The notes under the pieces were generated by a model that worked only from the letters and a program-made list of their open reading frames with translations, was not told the origin of the DNA and searched no databases. A stretch of DNA of 64,000 nucleotides from Melanocharis versteri (lineage: Eukaryota > Chordata > Aves > Passeriformes > Melanocharitidae), in assembly GCA_013397845.1 (NCBI GenBank), contig VZTG01001883.1, forward strand, positions 3,483,649-3,547,648. The letters run 5' to 3'. This document shows positions 50,501-62,680 of this stretch, piece by piece. Position 1 is the stretch's first letter; every line of letters begins with the position of its first letter. The translations under genes and the position numbers were made by a program.

Positions 50501-53500
50501 GATCTCTTTGTTCTTCACATGCAGGGAGGAAGGCATGAAGTACAAGAAAATTATAATATAGTTCTCAAGGGAAACTATTTCCTTTCTTCTGAAATCAATC
50601 ACAGTGGCATCCATGTGAAGAAATAGTACGAAACTTCTTTTTCTTTTCTGTATATTCAGTTTGTGCATCTTGAAGGTGCATTTAGAAGCTAGCAAATTCT
50701 TCTTCAAGTCATGAGAACGCCAAAGCACAAGAGACAGATGATTTAGCTACTTAGTACTTAGCTGTCCAAATCAGGGGACATCTACATAGGCTTTCCAGCA
50801 GCTCATAACCCTGAGCCATAAAAAGGAAGAACAAAGCAGTTCCAACAATTTACTTGTAATATTTGACACTCTTTGTTCGTTGTTAGAACCAGCTTAAGCA
50901 AAACTTACGAAAGTCCTTACAGTCTGACGCAGTTTTTCTATACGTTTGGTCTACTTCTTTTTACTTCAAGCTTTTCATGTTTTGCCAAACTTGCAAAGGA
51001 AGAAGTACCCAGATTAAACAGATTGAAAAAACAGACTCTATCTCCAAGAGATTATCAATATCACAAAAAAAAAATCCCTATTTTCTTGAGATGACTGGTC
51101 TAGTTTAAGTTATTCTAGGTTAGATTGAATAAAACCTGTTATCTGCTACAGTAGTCTCTTCCTTTTGTTTCTGAATTCCCAGATACTCCTAGCCAGGAAT
51201 GTGCTCCATAGAAACTACTAATTTCCAGACTTATATTTGCATAACAGTGAGTAACTACTTGACCTTAGAAATAAAAATGAATCACAGATTCTGTATGCAT
51301 TGTCTTAAATGTCTTACATATGCTGTACCACATTGGGAAGCCTCTTAATAAATCTTCTTTGCTACCATTATTGAAGAACAAAAACTTGACTTCTCTAGGA
51401 CACAAAATGAGGGATGTCGTGTAGTTTGTAGAGGAACCCGATTAGTACAGAGTCGGCTGAGAATCTACAAGAAGTGAATGACAAAGTGTCTAATATTTCT
51501 GAGCCTATTGAAGCACCTGTGGGTTTAGGATATAGATTTTTTTTCTACTTATCCCTTTGTTCTTATAAATGCACACTTGAGGAGGAAATTCATGGAGTTG
51601 TCAGTCAAATCCCTTAAGGTTTTGGGAAGATTAACTGAACCATTAGGGAGATTAATCTTTAAACACTTATTCTGCCTTTTCAACCTCAAATGTCAACGCC
51701 AGACAGATGGGCTGAAATTTTTGTTACAAAGGATACCTAAGTAAGAGTGTCTCAGTTTCCTTATAGTCCATCTAATCACAATTCACAGAAAGATGTATTG
51801 AGAGGTACTGCACAAGAAATCCATATGTCCCAGGAAGGAACCAGCTCTCACCAAATTAATTGAGACAACTGCTTCTGAACAACACTTAAGTGCAAAGGTG
51901 CTGATCAGTTTTAGGAATAATCTAGTGTTTTTCACAGAATCTTTTTCTTTCACCTTAGAAGCTTGAAGGGCATTCTCTCCACTACAGTAATTCCACTGAA
52001 TAATATTGAATTCCTGATTCTTAGAAAAAAAAAAATCTGGGGAAAAAATAGATAAATATATTCTATGTCCTTGCAGGCTATATATAGGAATATAAAGACA
52101 CTTCTCTGTTGCAATTCCCATATAGCATATACTCACACTATATAATCTGACATTGTAGATATAAAAAATTATATTAATATAGACCTGAAAAATGTGGATT
52201 ACATATTTCAGTATTAGTTAAAAAAAAGTTCAGCAACAACTTTCAAGGGATTATCTTATTTTGAAAACACACAGAAAATTCAGAACAGATGGGCTGTAAA
52301 ATAATTCTTTTCCATCATATCTCTAGCCTTCACTTTGTACTTGCTGTCAACTGAGTTGATTCACCCATGTGATGCAAATAAACAGGATGCTTCCAGTTCC
52401 TTCCTTTCTTCCTTCCCTGCAGGACACAGAAAACTCTTATTTTCATAGACAGAAATTATTAAGTGGCCAGAGGAGATGTTAGTGCTGAATTTTCCAAGTT
52501 AGATTTAGTCTGATGCTCAGACTGAGTATCACGTTATATACCCAGATACATGACAGGAATATCTCATTTGTAACCTGAAACAAACACAAATTTAGAAGAA
52601 AAAGCATGTAAACCTGTCCTGTAGGAACCATTTGCTTTCTTAGTGTCAGAACACAGCAGATCCACCTATCTCTGCTGGCACTGGCACTTGATCCTCCATT
52701 TTACATGTGTAAATTCCCATGGCTAACAGAGCCACGTGGCTGCTGGCCAAGGTCCTCTACCTCAGAATAAACATGCAAGAAACTAACACATAAGATCTTT
52801 TCTTTTTTCATCCTGTGTGGAATGAGACCATTTACATGAAATGTCTCCAAAAAAAATGTTTGAAAATGTGTAAAAGGGGATCACAACTCACATAGATAAG
52901 CTGAGGGATTTTCTCAGAGCTAGAAAACCAGACTCAGAACTAGAATAAGAAAGGGAAGCCAGATGTCATCAACCCAATTTCTCTGTGACTATAATCCCAT
53001 ATTGGTGATGTACATAGATTTCCATATAAAAAAGGGAATCAATAGGAGCCCTGTATCTGTCTGCATAATTGTTCACATACCTTTTTCCAATTCTACACAC
53101 TGTTATGGAGTTTTCTAACCTTATTCTTTCTGAATAATCATCCCTTTACCCTAAGAAAGCTTTTTATTTACCTCTTATGAACATCGTAACATTTTCATCT
53201 TTATCTGTATTTTGAATTTACCGTATGCTTAATGTTTTTCTCACATTGTTTTCTGCCAATTTCTGAGATACTACAGGTATTTTAAATTTCAAAAATTGTC
53301 TTTTTTCTGTACTTGCTCTGAAAAAGTCATATCAACATTAAATTTCTGAACTGCATCACATTTGTAACGTGATGTAGGGAGTAAATGTGGGATTGGCAAC
53401 TCCCAGACTGTCATAATTCTAATATTAGTTCTTTGAGTGATTTCAGACAACTTGAATACCTGCCTCAGTTTCTGCAGCAACCAAAAAGAGATCAAATGTA

Positions 53501-55907
53501 TATATGATTTAGCACAGCATTTCAAAATATACTTGTGTTAGGTGCTATATTCATAGATGCACAGAAAGGGATATAATACAGTATTTAAATGCTTTTCTTG
53601 TCTACTTCTTTATGAAAGTCACTTAATGATTCTTTTATTTCTCAGTTAGTTAAAAACCCAAGTAACCAATTCATAGTACAGAACATTTTACTGTGACTCA
53701 CTACAGAGAGATGTATGAAGGTGTCATTTTCCCTCTCTCTCTACCTCAAAAAGTGAAGCATAGACAATCAAGGTCACCAGGGAAACTCCCCTCCTAGATT
53801 TCAACTCATTCTAGCCCAGCTTTTAGTGGAATACTTTAAAAATTAAGATACATTTTTGAAAGACTGTCTCTCAATGTCATAAAAGAACTTACATTCAGGA
53901 AGAATATAAGAATTTTAAAAGTCATGAAAAAGAACTCTAAGAACTTGGAATTCTCCCAAAAAAATTACAAGATACAATAAGTTTTGTACAAAGAAGATGT
54001 CATACTATTGAATCAAATCCTTCTGTGAAATACTAGGCATTATGTTAAGAATAATATCTTAAATGATTGAAAACCAAAAAAGATTCATTTTTAAAGGAGT
54101 AATTTAAAAATATTCAATTTAACATTAGTGTTTTCCGTATTTTTGTTTAACCCCAAATAAAAACTCTCTGATTGGTAAAATTGGAACCAAGAAAGTGGGA
54201 AATAAAATAAAAACTATATATATATGTTTCAGCAGAATACTAGGCCCCTCTTTCCATCCATTTCAGTGGTGCCTGTATGACTTCCATCTGTGAAGCCCAA
54301 TAAACTTTTTAAACCTTTGGAGAAAAAATAGAAGGGGAAAAAAAAACCCCAGAATATAAATTTCTTTTCTTATACAATTGTGGGTCTGGTGCTTAAATCC
54401 ACTACAACTACATGGTTTTACCAGCTTCTAAGACACTAGGTCATAGCTTCCCATTGGGAATAATTGTTTTCCCAGTCTAACCTAGCAATCCTGTGGTTTG
54501 GGCTAGGCTTTTTTATTATTTTTCATTCTTTTTTTTAATTTTAAACATATCAGTTTCTTTTGGTCTAAGTCCAGCTAGTTTTATCCTCACAAGGATCGTT
54601 TTGCAAGCCAAATACTTGAGGACTGCAGCTTCAAAAGAAGCTACTACTGGATTGAATTTTTTACCAATGAAAAATCAAGAAGACATCACAGAGCTAGCTG
54701 AGATGGGTATATATTAGGATATAAAATGGCTCTCCCTGTGGCTGTTTCCATACTTTTAAAAGTTAAATATGGTACACTCATATTCAAACACTGATCTTGA
54801 AAGGCCTTTGACGCTAGACAAGGACCAGTGGTGCCTGCAACCACATGAAACAAAATTTATATAAAAACAATATAGTAGCTCATCATCCAAACTTATATAC
54901 GCTTTATTTCCAAAAGACTGTTACAAAAGAGCCAAATTAAGTATGAAGGGAAGCTCCAGGAAATGGAAAAAACATAATGACTATTCTCAGTTTCAGGGTA
55001 GTACCAGTATTCCCACCTCTATCTTCTGAATGCAGCAACAGCCATACAAAATATTTTTGCAAGTTCTGAAAAGCCCATCCGTCATTGCAAAGCCCCAATA
55101 CAACCTGAACCTATAGTACCAATCTCTCAGAAAGAATCAACAGAAATACAAACTCACAAATGTATAGAGGAAATGAGAAAGATGTAACCAATTATGGCTT
55201 CATTCCTTATACACTGCCATGCCTGTAAACCATCAGAGTTTCATAGATTGCATTCTGGAGTACATTTTGATTATTTTTTTTTTCCCATTTTTCATGAGTA
55301 AGGAGGAAAATGGCAGTAATAAATATGTATATTATGAGGAACAATTGTTCTGACTTCAGCTTAAAAAATAAAGCAATATTGAGGTAAGATATGATGTCCA
55401 CACCTGAATTTACTCCTTCAGAAACTCATTCTGGTTATTATCGTAGTCATGAATGCTTTGACCTCCAGTATGATAATAAGGAAAATACCAGAGTAAAGCA
55501 ACTGATTTACACTCACCAGAAAGATAAGTAGATGCATGTATCAGAGACAGACCATATAATACTGGGGAACTATTAGCTGAATACTCCTTATTCCAGGTCT
55601 CCCATTTGACAAGTGGCAGTCACTTACAACTGGGAAGAAAGACAGCAAATGTGCTTCAACAGACATCATGGAAAATTTCTGTCAGAATTAAAGGATGCTC
55701 TAAAAATGTCACCTCCAGGGAGCATATTATGTACCCACTGATTTTCTTTTTCCTTTGATTTGAACCGTTCTGAAGACTAATGAGGGCTTGAATATGCAGA
55801 CCTGAGTCATGCTTCTCTCTTTACTTAAGCAATTAAGTTGTCTGTCAGCCTCAGTAAGACAGTTCTACAAACAGTTAATATTCAGCACAGAAGCAGAGAT
55901 TCTAGAT

Positions 55908-55951
55908 GGAAAAAAAAAAGACAGAAGAAAAAAAAAAAGACAAAAAAAAAT
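55908..55951 (+). repeat. A-rich tract with GACA/GAAG interruptions
   Basis: Three A runs separated by short GACAGAAG and GACA units. On the minus strand it produces a phenylalanine-rich stretch that inflates a chance frame. Confidence 0.9.
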
Positions 55952-56085
55952 CCCCAAGAGCATCTTGACTCTCCTACAGCTATTAGAAAAGCAGCAGAAG
56001 CACAGACAGATTTCAAGCGAGCTTCCTTATGCACAGGCAAAAATACAAAAGCATTAATGTGCAGCAGCCGGAGTAGGAGCAGAGA

Positions 56086-56271
56086 CAGCTGCTCCAAATA
56101 CACTTTAGGCAGCAAGGCAGCAGTGGCACTGCTTCTCCATCCTTTATAATATATCCATCCTGGTATTCCCCTGCCTCTGAGGAACGCTGCTCTGGCTTTC
56201 CCTGAGGCAGGATTAGCCAGATAGCACAGACAGAGTCTGTGGGTGTGTCTCTCTCTGATATGAGAAGGAAG
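56086..56271 (+). promoter_or_regulatory. Weak candidate TATA promoter and first exon
   Basis: In order on the plus strand: an E-box CAGCTG (56086-56091), a TATA-like TATAATATAT (56145-56154), then about 100 bases of more balanced composition. Next comes ATG at 56260-56262 with G at -3. It opens four codons (MRRK) and runs straight into AAG|GTGAGT, a near-perfect splice donor at 56271/56272. This would be a first exon of about 95 bases with a start 25-30 bases below the TATA. I cannot identify a gene from four codons and see no confirmed downstream exon, so the set may be coincidental. Confidence 0.25.
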
Positions 56272-59200
56272 GTGAGTATCCAAAAGTTTTTGGTTTACAA
56301 CTGTACCAGTTGGTCTACTAAAGTACATTATTCTTTCTACATGCTTAAGCTTACACTTACATGCACTGCCTGTGATCAGAGGGTCAAGATAACCTACAGG
56401 CAGATCTTTACAATGGCTTGCTATGAGAGGAATAATAGTTTTGGCCTTATTTGTGCTTTGAGTCACCTGTTGAAATTTAAGCAAATTTATATAAATTTTT
56501 TCAGCACTTCTTTATAATTTTCAAACTATTTTATTTTTACCCAGAATGTAGGGCACCTGCCTTCGATGAGTTATTGCCAAGGCAGGAGGACTATGTAAAG
56601 TGAATGTGTCCGTGATCTTTTGCAAGGACTATTTCATCTGCTTGCAAGTGTTGCCATTAAGACATATGGAAGATACAAGGAGTGTGTTTTTTCTTTCATA
56701 ACTCCCACATCATTTCCATAAAAAAAATGAACTGATGAATGTGTTCTTAGAGTCAAGGAATTTATCTTCCCAGAACTTAATCAGTATATTTTTAAAGAAA
56801 AGTTCACCCTGTGTTCTTTCTCTGAGCATCCATACTCTGCTGCACATATAAAGAAATCAGACGGAGTCAGCAATCTCTGCTGCCATCTTCTGCTGTTATT
56901 TTTCATGCAACCAGTGAACAAGGGACAGAAATATTAAAATCCCATGCTTTCTGAAAGTGAGTGTTACAAATGAAAAGCCATAAATCAATAATCAAAGCTC
57001 TGTCACACAATCACAGAAATTTGGGAAGAAAATGTCTCTGAATCACATTCAATCACCTTTATAGCACAGAATTATTCATCATGATATGTGCTCCCATCTG
57101 AGACTCTGATATCTCTCATAACCAGTTTTATATTCTCCACAAGAGCTTCTTTCTCCCAGCATTTCCTTAGAGCCAGAGACTGCTGCCCTTTGTCACAGGA
57201 TAGAGACTCCCCCTATAAGTACCTCATACTATTTTAATGGGATGCTTATGCACTCAATCCAGTTTTTGAAACAATATAGGTATTGGGGCACAGTCATTGT
57301 AACAACAGAATATTTCCACCCTCCAGCAGCAATTTCCTCACAGATGCTTATTATTCCTTCATCTTCTCAATGTTTGGTGACAGGTCAAACACCATCAAAT
57401 GATCTCTTCTGAGAGATGTAGTTTGTTTGCCTCCCACTGTCCTAAATTCTTAACCTATCTTCTGAATCTGGGTTAACTAAACTACCTTTACTTTTACCCA
57501 TTATACGTATTCGTTTTTTATTCTTTAGTCCTTATCCCCTCCTTCATTGTCATTCTTTTCTACAGTCTTTTGGTATTTGTGATCATCAACTTCTAGGTAA
57601 ACTCATCTAGACCATTTCTGCTGACTTATAATCATGAGCAATTTATCTTTATTCACTTCCCTAAATCCCATTTGTTTCCTGTTTCCATCAAATCTCAGTC
57701 ATCTATTGCACTACATTTTCTGCAATGAAATCATCGGCATATACAACATGGATTTGCATCAACTGGTCAACTTTTCTAATAGCCTTACCAAGAAATAGAA
57801 GGGAAAAAATCTCCTGCCTACCTCCAGTGTCAGAGCTATCAGAGAGCTGTATCTTCCTAACAGTTTTATTAAAGATTCTGAAGTTTTGTGACTTTTGAGT
57901 GCAGATGATACATCATCACATGCCCTGCTAAATCTGAAGGGAAAAAAATGCGAATATTTTTACAACATTCCTCCTTATTCAATGGAATAAATACATGGAA
58001 CATAAATATAGCAAGAATAACAGAATAATCAAGAATAAGTTAGACAGTTTCGTTTGATTTCTTTTCTCAATGTTACCCTGCATATCTAAGTATTACCCCC
58101 AGACTTTTAGTCCTCTTCTTCTTCTTCTATATCTAGATCTATACATTTCCCATCAGGGGATGAATATTTAAATATTTCAGTTATCATTTTTATCCTTCCT
58201 CAAGTACCCAGAACTGACTGACCCTGATTTTTTTTCAGATGCAGACAGGAAATAAGTATTAAGCTAAGTCAGTTTAATTAAACTAAGTATTAAATTAACT
58301 CAGTCCAACAAGAAGTTAAAATACAAATCGCAGTCTATGTCCTAGAGGAAAAACCTTGATTGTTGCCACATGTAGTGCAGAGATTCCATGACAGATTTTA
58401 AGGACTTTTTAAACATACTCACTCTCCTCAACTCTTGCACTATGACAAGCTTTCTAAAAATAATGTTCTGTTACAAACTTTTCCCCTCTCTTTACCGTAT
58501 AATTTCTTGCTATCATGCTGTGTTTCAAAAGAATCATTTGTCATTAAACTTTGTCAGCTGGTTGCTCTACTCCATTACTCTTAATTTTTTTATCTTTCTT
58601 GTGTTTTCTGTTTCTCAGAATTCACATTTAAACTATCTCTGCCACATATGCTATAGAACTATTGTGACCACATCTTTAGAGATACAAAGGATAAAATTCT
58701 ATATCATCAAGCATAAAATACCCCCAAAGGATTTGCATAAAGAAACACAAGTTAATGAAAAGCCACATATCACTTTTTTATTAGTATTATAAGCCAATAT
58801 TGTGCCCTTCTTCTCCTTTATGCCTCAGACTCCTTGTTAAACAATTTCACCCTTTCACTGGACATTTCAGAAATGTGGTCCAGGATGGTTTCTGTGACCT
58901 TGGTAATCAAAATAGTCGTTTGGTCTGACCTCCTTTCTTTTTGTCCCCTCACAATTACTGCAGCAAAAACCTACCCCTTGTACAACTCTTGGTACCTGAA
59001 AATGCCTTTCACTTCTTACTGTCTTATACGCAGCATCATTCTGCTTCATTGCAGCATTCTCACTTTAAATATATTTGGAAAATATGTATTAGTCTTACTT
59101 GCTTAATCTCTATTCTTTTTCTCTGTAAACCTGAACTCTATTAAAATGTTCCTAGCTACAAGCCTTATCTATGTAAGGAGACGTTATTCAGAGGGAACGC

Positions 59201-61799
59201 TCCGCCTCATTTGTTGGGCACAGATTAAGAGACAGGCAGAAGTAATAAGAAAGAAGAATGCTTTCTTTTGTGGGCAGGAAGAAAAAAGGGTTTTGTCATT
59301 ATTGCATTTAATTTTGTTGGAATTTATGTAAAAATAAGTACTTATTCTTTCAAACGCATTCCCAGGCCACAAGGCAACATATGGTCCTGTGTCCGGTGTA
59401 GTAGTATACATTGCAATGAGAAAGAAAGTAAAAGAGAAATAAAACAACATATGCACAGCTTCTTAGCATCTGTTCAACACCACAATTTGTTTCTTGTCTG
59501 TAAGAGAAATAAATGTAGGAGTTGGAAGTACAAGAGTGTGTGCAACCCTCAGCGACCAGGGAGTCTGTGAACATGGTACATCGTGGTCACTTGTGTTAGC
59601 CCATCTTGTGGCCGTATCACCACACAACTGCATGCTCAGGCCTCACGAACAAGCGAGTCCTTACAATTGTAGTCTTGTGGAAACCAGACTTTTGGCCCTG
59701 AAATATTTTTGGTCCTGAATACCTTGTCATCTACCATGCCTTTCCTTAAATATTTAAATACCTGAACCTCTGCAGAAATGGGCCCATAAGAGTGATGATG
59801 ACACTTACAGCAAAGTCATTTTAAAAGGCAGAAAAATGATCACTGTTTTCTCCCCGTTTCTTCTAAACTCTCAAAAATTTTAGTAGTGTCACAAAAATCT
59901 GCTTTACCACTCTTTCTATTTGATTATTTGGTTATTTGGTTAAATTTTCAAAAGTGACTCCTAGTTTCATTCATCTCAATTTGAATTCTAAATTTTTAGT
60001 TTTCTACTTCTCAGTTATGGAAGAGTAACACTTTTACAGCACTATTAACTGTGTACTTCTGGTCATTTAGCCCTTGCAAAATTGATTTCTGGACATATAA
60101 AAATGAATAATTAAAAATCACCCCCAAAATCATATTTATGAAATAGAAAGTACTTCACCACTCTAATAATTTTCATTATTTTACAGTACTAGTCTATTTC
60201 CAAAGGTGTGAAGAAATTGTAAAAACATAATCTAAGCAGAGCAAACATGAATGAGCTGCACAAAATGGATTTCTGAGCCACTACTTTTACTAGTTCACTT
60301 ATTTCTTTCTGCTTTACACAACAAAAGACCTATGGTTGTTTGTTAAAGGCAGAATTCAAACAGATTCCTTTAGCTATCCTTAACCTTAGACTTCCTGCAA
60401 ATACCAGGCTGTCAAGCAACATTGTTGGAGTCAGCTGCACACATTTGACTGAATGCTGCAATATCTCTGCATAGAGGCATGTCTAAATGCTGCTTTTCTT
60501 TTCTTCCTTATCACTGACACAAGGTGTTGCTGAATTGTGCATCAGCAGCCACAGCAGTTGCACCCTCAGAACTGTGAAAGTGTCACAGGACTTTTCCCTT
60601 TAATTACTCTAAAGCACAAAACATCCCAGTTTCCCCTGGTGATATTATTCCTTTGTGATGAAGTCTAGATTGGATTTATGCTTTTGCTCCAAATGGCAGA
60701 TTAAGAAATGCATGAATATTAATTTGCAGTATGTTTTGTAGACTATGTTTACAGTAATTCCGTGATTACTCTCTGGTAATTGTATACTAATAATGCTAGT
60801 TGTTTATATACAATTTCAAAAATAAATATGAGGCAATTTCATTAGCAATGGACTCTCAAGAGAGATTTCATAATGAGGATAAATTTCCCGTATTTAATAT
60901 GGAGAGGCTGCAGATATATTCAGATACAGACAGGTGTAACATCACTAAGACAGATGCAATAAAAAAATCAAAAGCATTTTGGCTGGATTCATATCAACTA
61001 CTTTTTAGGCATTTAACTGAGGCACATAAATTAGACATCTGGTCTTGTTCCACATTCAGCAGAGATCACTATAAGACAATTTAGGCTATGAGAAATAGGC
61101 AATAAAATCAGAGAGCAGAGCTGAAATTAAATATTCAGGGTGTAGGTCAAGGCTTTGTTTTATCATAGTGATCAGTGCATTTAAATGCCAGAAAGAATCC
61201 AAAGGATTCTCAGGTTTAGTGTGGATGCCAGCCTTCAACAGGAAATTATGGCAATGGTAATACTGAACACATCACATCTTTCTGCACCACTGTACTAGCA
61301 GGGAATATCCAACTCAAGTGGCATGTAAAATCACAGCTTGTAAACTGAGACTCATGAATGAAGCCAAATAAAAGGTAGGGAGGCTATTACATGACCAAGT
61401 CCATCTTGGAGTGATATCCACACTCCTTCACCTACTTCTTTTCGACCTTTTCTTGGACATACAGCAAACTCCTTGCTTTCTGCACCAATCTGTTTGCTGC
61501 TGAGCAGTTGCTATGTGGTGAACAATTAAATAGCTGTCAGGGGTGGCAATACATGATGATGGATTAGGCAATCCTTACTGTTTGCAATTTTGGGCAGTGA
61601 AATTTGGAAAGAACTTCAGCATCTTTGGCTGAAAGTCCCTCTATTAATGCCAGTGATTAATTATTAACAAATGTGCTGTTATTATTTTAATAAGCCTCTC
61701 AATATGCTTATTGAGCTGTGAAAAAGCTCACAACTCTCTTAAAAAGTTTGTTTCAGAATACAGTCACCCATTCTGTTTCCAGAATGAGCCTGTATCCAT
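56272..61799. other. AT-rich non-coding block
   Basis: No supportable gene. If the candidate first exon at 56.2 kb is real, this would be its intron. Contains possible conserved non-coding stretches at 60720-61060 and 61500-61730. Frame 58388-58792 (plus, 134 codons) is hydrophobic and AT-driven and shows no domain. Confidence 0.6.
60720..61060. promoter_or_regulatory. Possible conserved non-coding element
   Basis: Unique-looking sequence with many TAAT/ATTA-type cores (GTAATTCCGTGATTACT near 60756, GGTAATTGT near 60775, CATTAGCAATGG near 60840) and no repeat signature. Proposed only on texture and motif density; it needs alignment to be believed. Confidence 0.18.
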
Positions 61800-62099
61800 C
61801 CCCAGGGGGACCTGCTGTGCCCAGATGACAGGCCTCACAGTTTGTCCATTTTACAAGAGCAGCATGAGAGGTCACAGCACAGCAAATACAGTCCTGCTCC
61901 TTTTCAAGTGCACTCTGGAGGTCTGGATCCAAACAAATTATCCACCCAATCCTCACCTATTTTGTTAAAAAAATCCCTGAGATGCTCATCCCTCTGCCAG
62001 CAAGGAAGGTCCCATTTTCACTGCCAAAGGGATCTCGGAGCACCCTTCACAGCCAAAGAGCTCCAGCTGTCACAGACTGAGCACCAGATTTGCTGTCCC

Positions 62100-62680
62100 T
62101 GAATGGCTCCGTCCACCTCCTGGTGCACAGCAACTCTCATATGCACCAGCAGGAGCCAACATCACTCACTGCCTACAGCACCCCAGGAGAAGGAGCGAGG
62201 CTGGGTGCTACACCCACCTCTATCCAAGACATTTTTCCTTGAAAGAGCCCATCCCTTCCCAGCTGGTGCTGACTGTCTGCCAGCCATTGGGCATCCCCAG
62301 CTCAGCCACCTGCTCATTGCAGAGGCCATTCCTGAGTGCCCAGCCGTGTTCTGCTGAGGGGTCTGGGGGCTCAGCATGGCCCTGGCAGATCCAGACTCCT
62401 GCCATCTGCAACAGGGCTCCCCTTTGTGCGCAGCCCTGGGGGGATTGGGCAGCAGCCTTGTCCTGGAGCAGCACGGCTGTGCCACAGCCCCATTTGCTGG
62501 GAGGCTCCAGCAGGAGCAGGGTCAGGCACGAAGCACTGCTGGGGTGGAAGCTCTGAATGTGAGCTGCTGGCCCAGGCTCTGTTGCCCACTGTACCTAGAG
62601 CTGCAGCAGGGCTCATGGATGATGTTCCCTCACCAGGGAAGGACAGGCTCACAGGGAAGTTAGCGTGATAGACCAAATGA
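62100..62680. other. GC-rich patch, unknown nature
   Basis: Markedly richer in G and C, and especially in CAG/CTG words, than flanking DNA. Open frames occur in several phases on both strands at once, including a 196-codon minus-strand frame (62961-62371). This is typical of GC-rich non-coding sequence. I recognise no protein domain and no transposon family. CpG appears sparse, so a CpG-island promoter is not obvious. It could be a decayed island, a GC-biased recombination patch or an unrecognised insertion. Confidence 0.45.

Larger units (their letters stand above)
44663..56080. other. AT-rich non-coding block
   Basis: No supportable gene in about 11 kb. Includes a T-rich tract near 45147-45168, a possible conserved non-coding stretch (47150-47540), short TA runs near 54215-54226 and A-rich sequence at 55908-55951. 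Frames are all short and without recognised domains. Confidence 0.6.

Noticed and set aside
55882..56484. 200-codon minus-strand open frame
   Set aside because: A large part is phenylalanine-rich translation of the A-rich tract at 55908-55951. No domain is visible, and it runs antisense to the candidate first exon.
58388..58792. 134-codon plus-strand hydrophobic frame
   Set aside because: AT-rich composition yields F, I, L and Y codons by chance. No recognised membrane protein family or exon signals.
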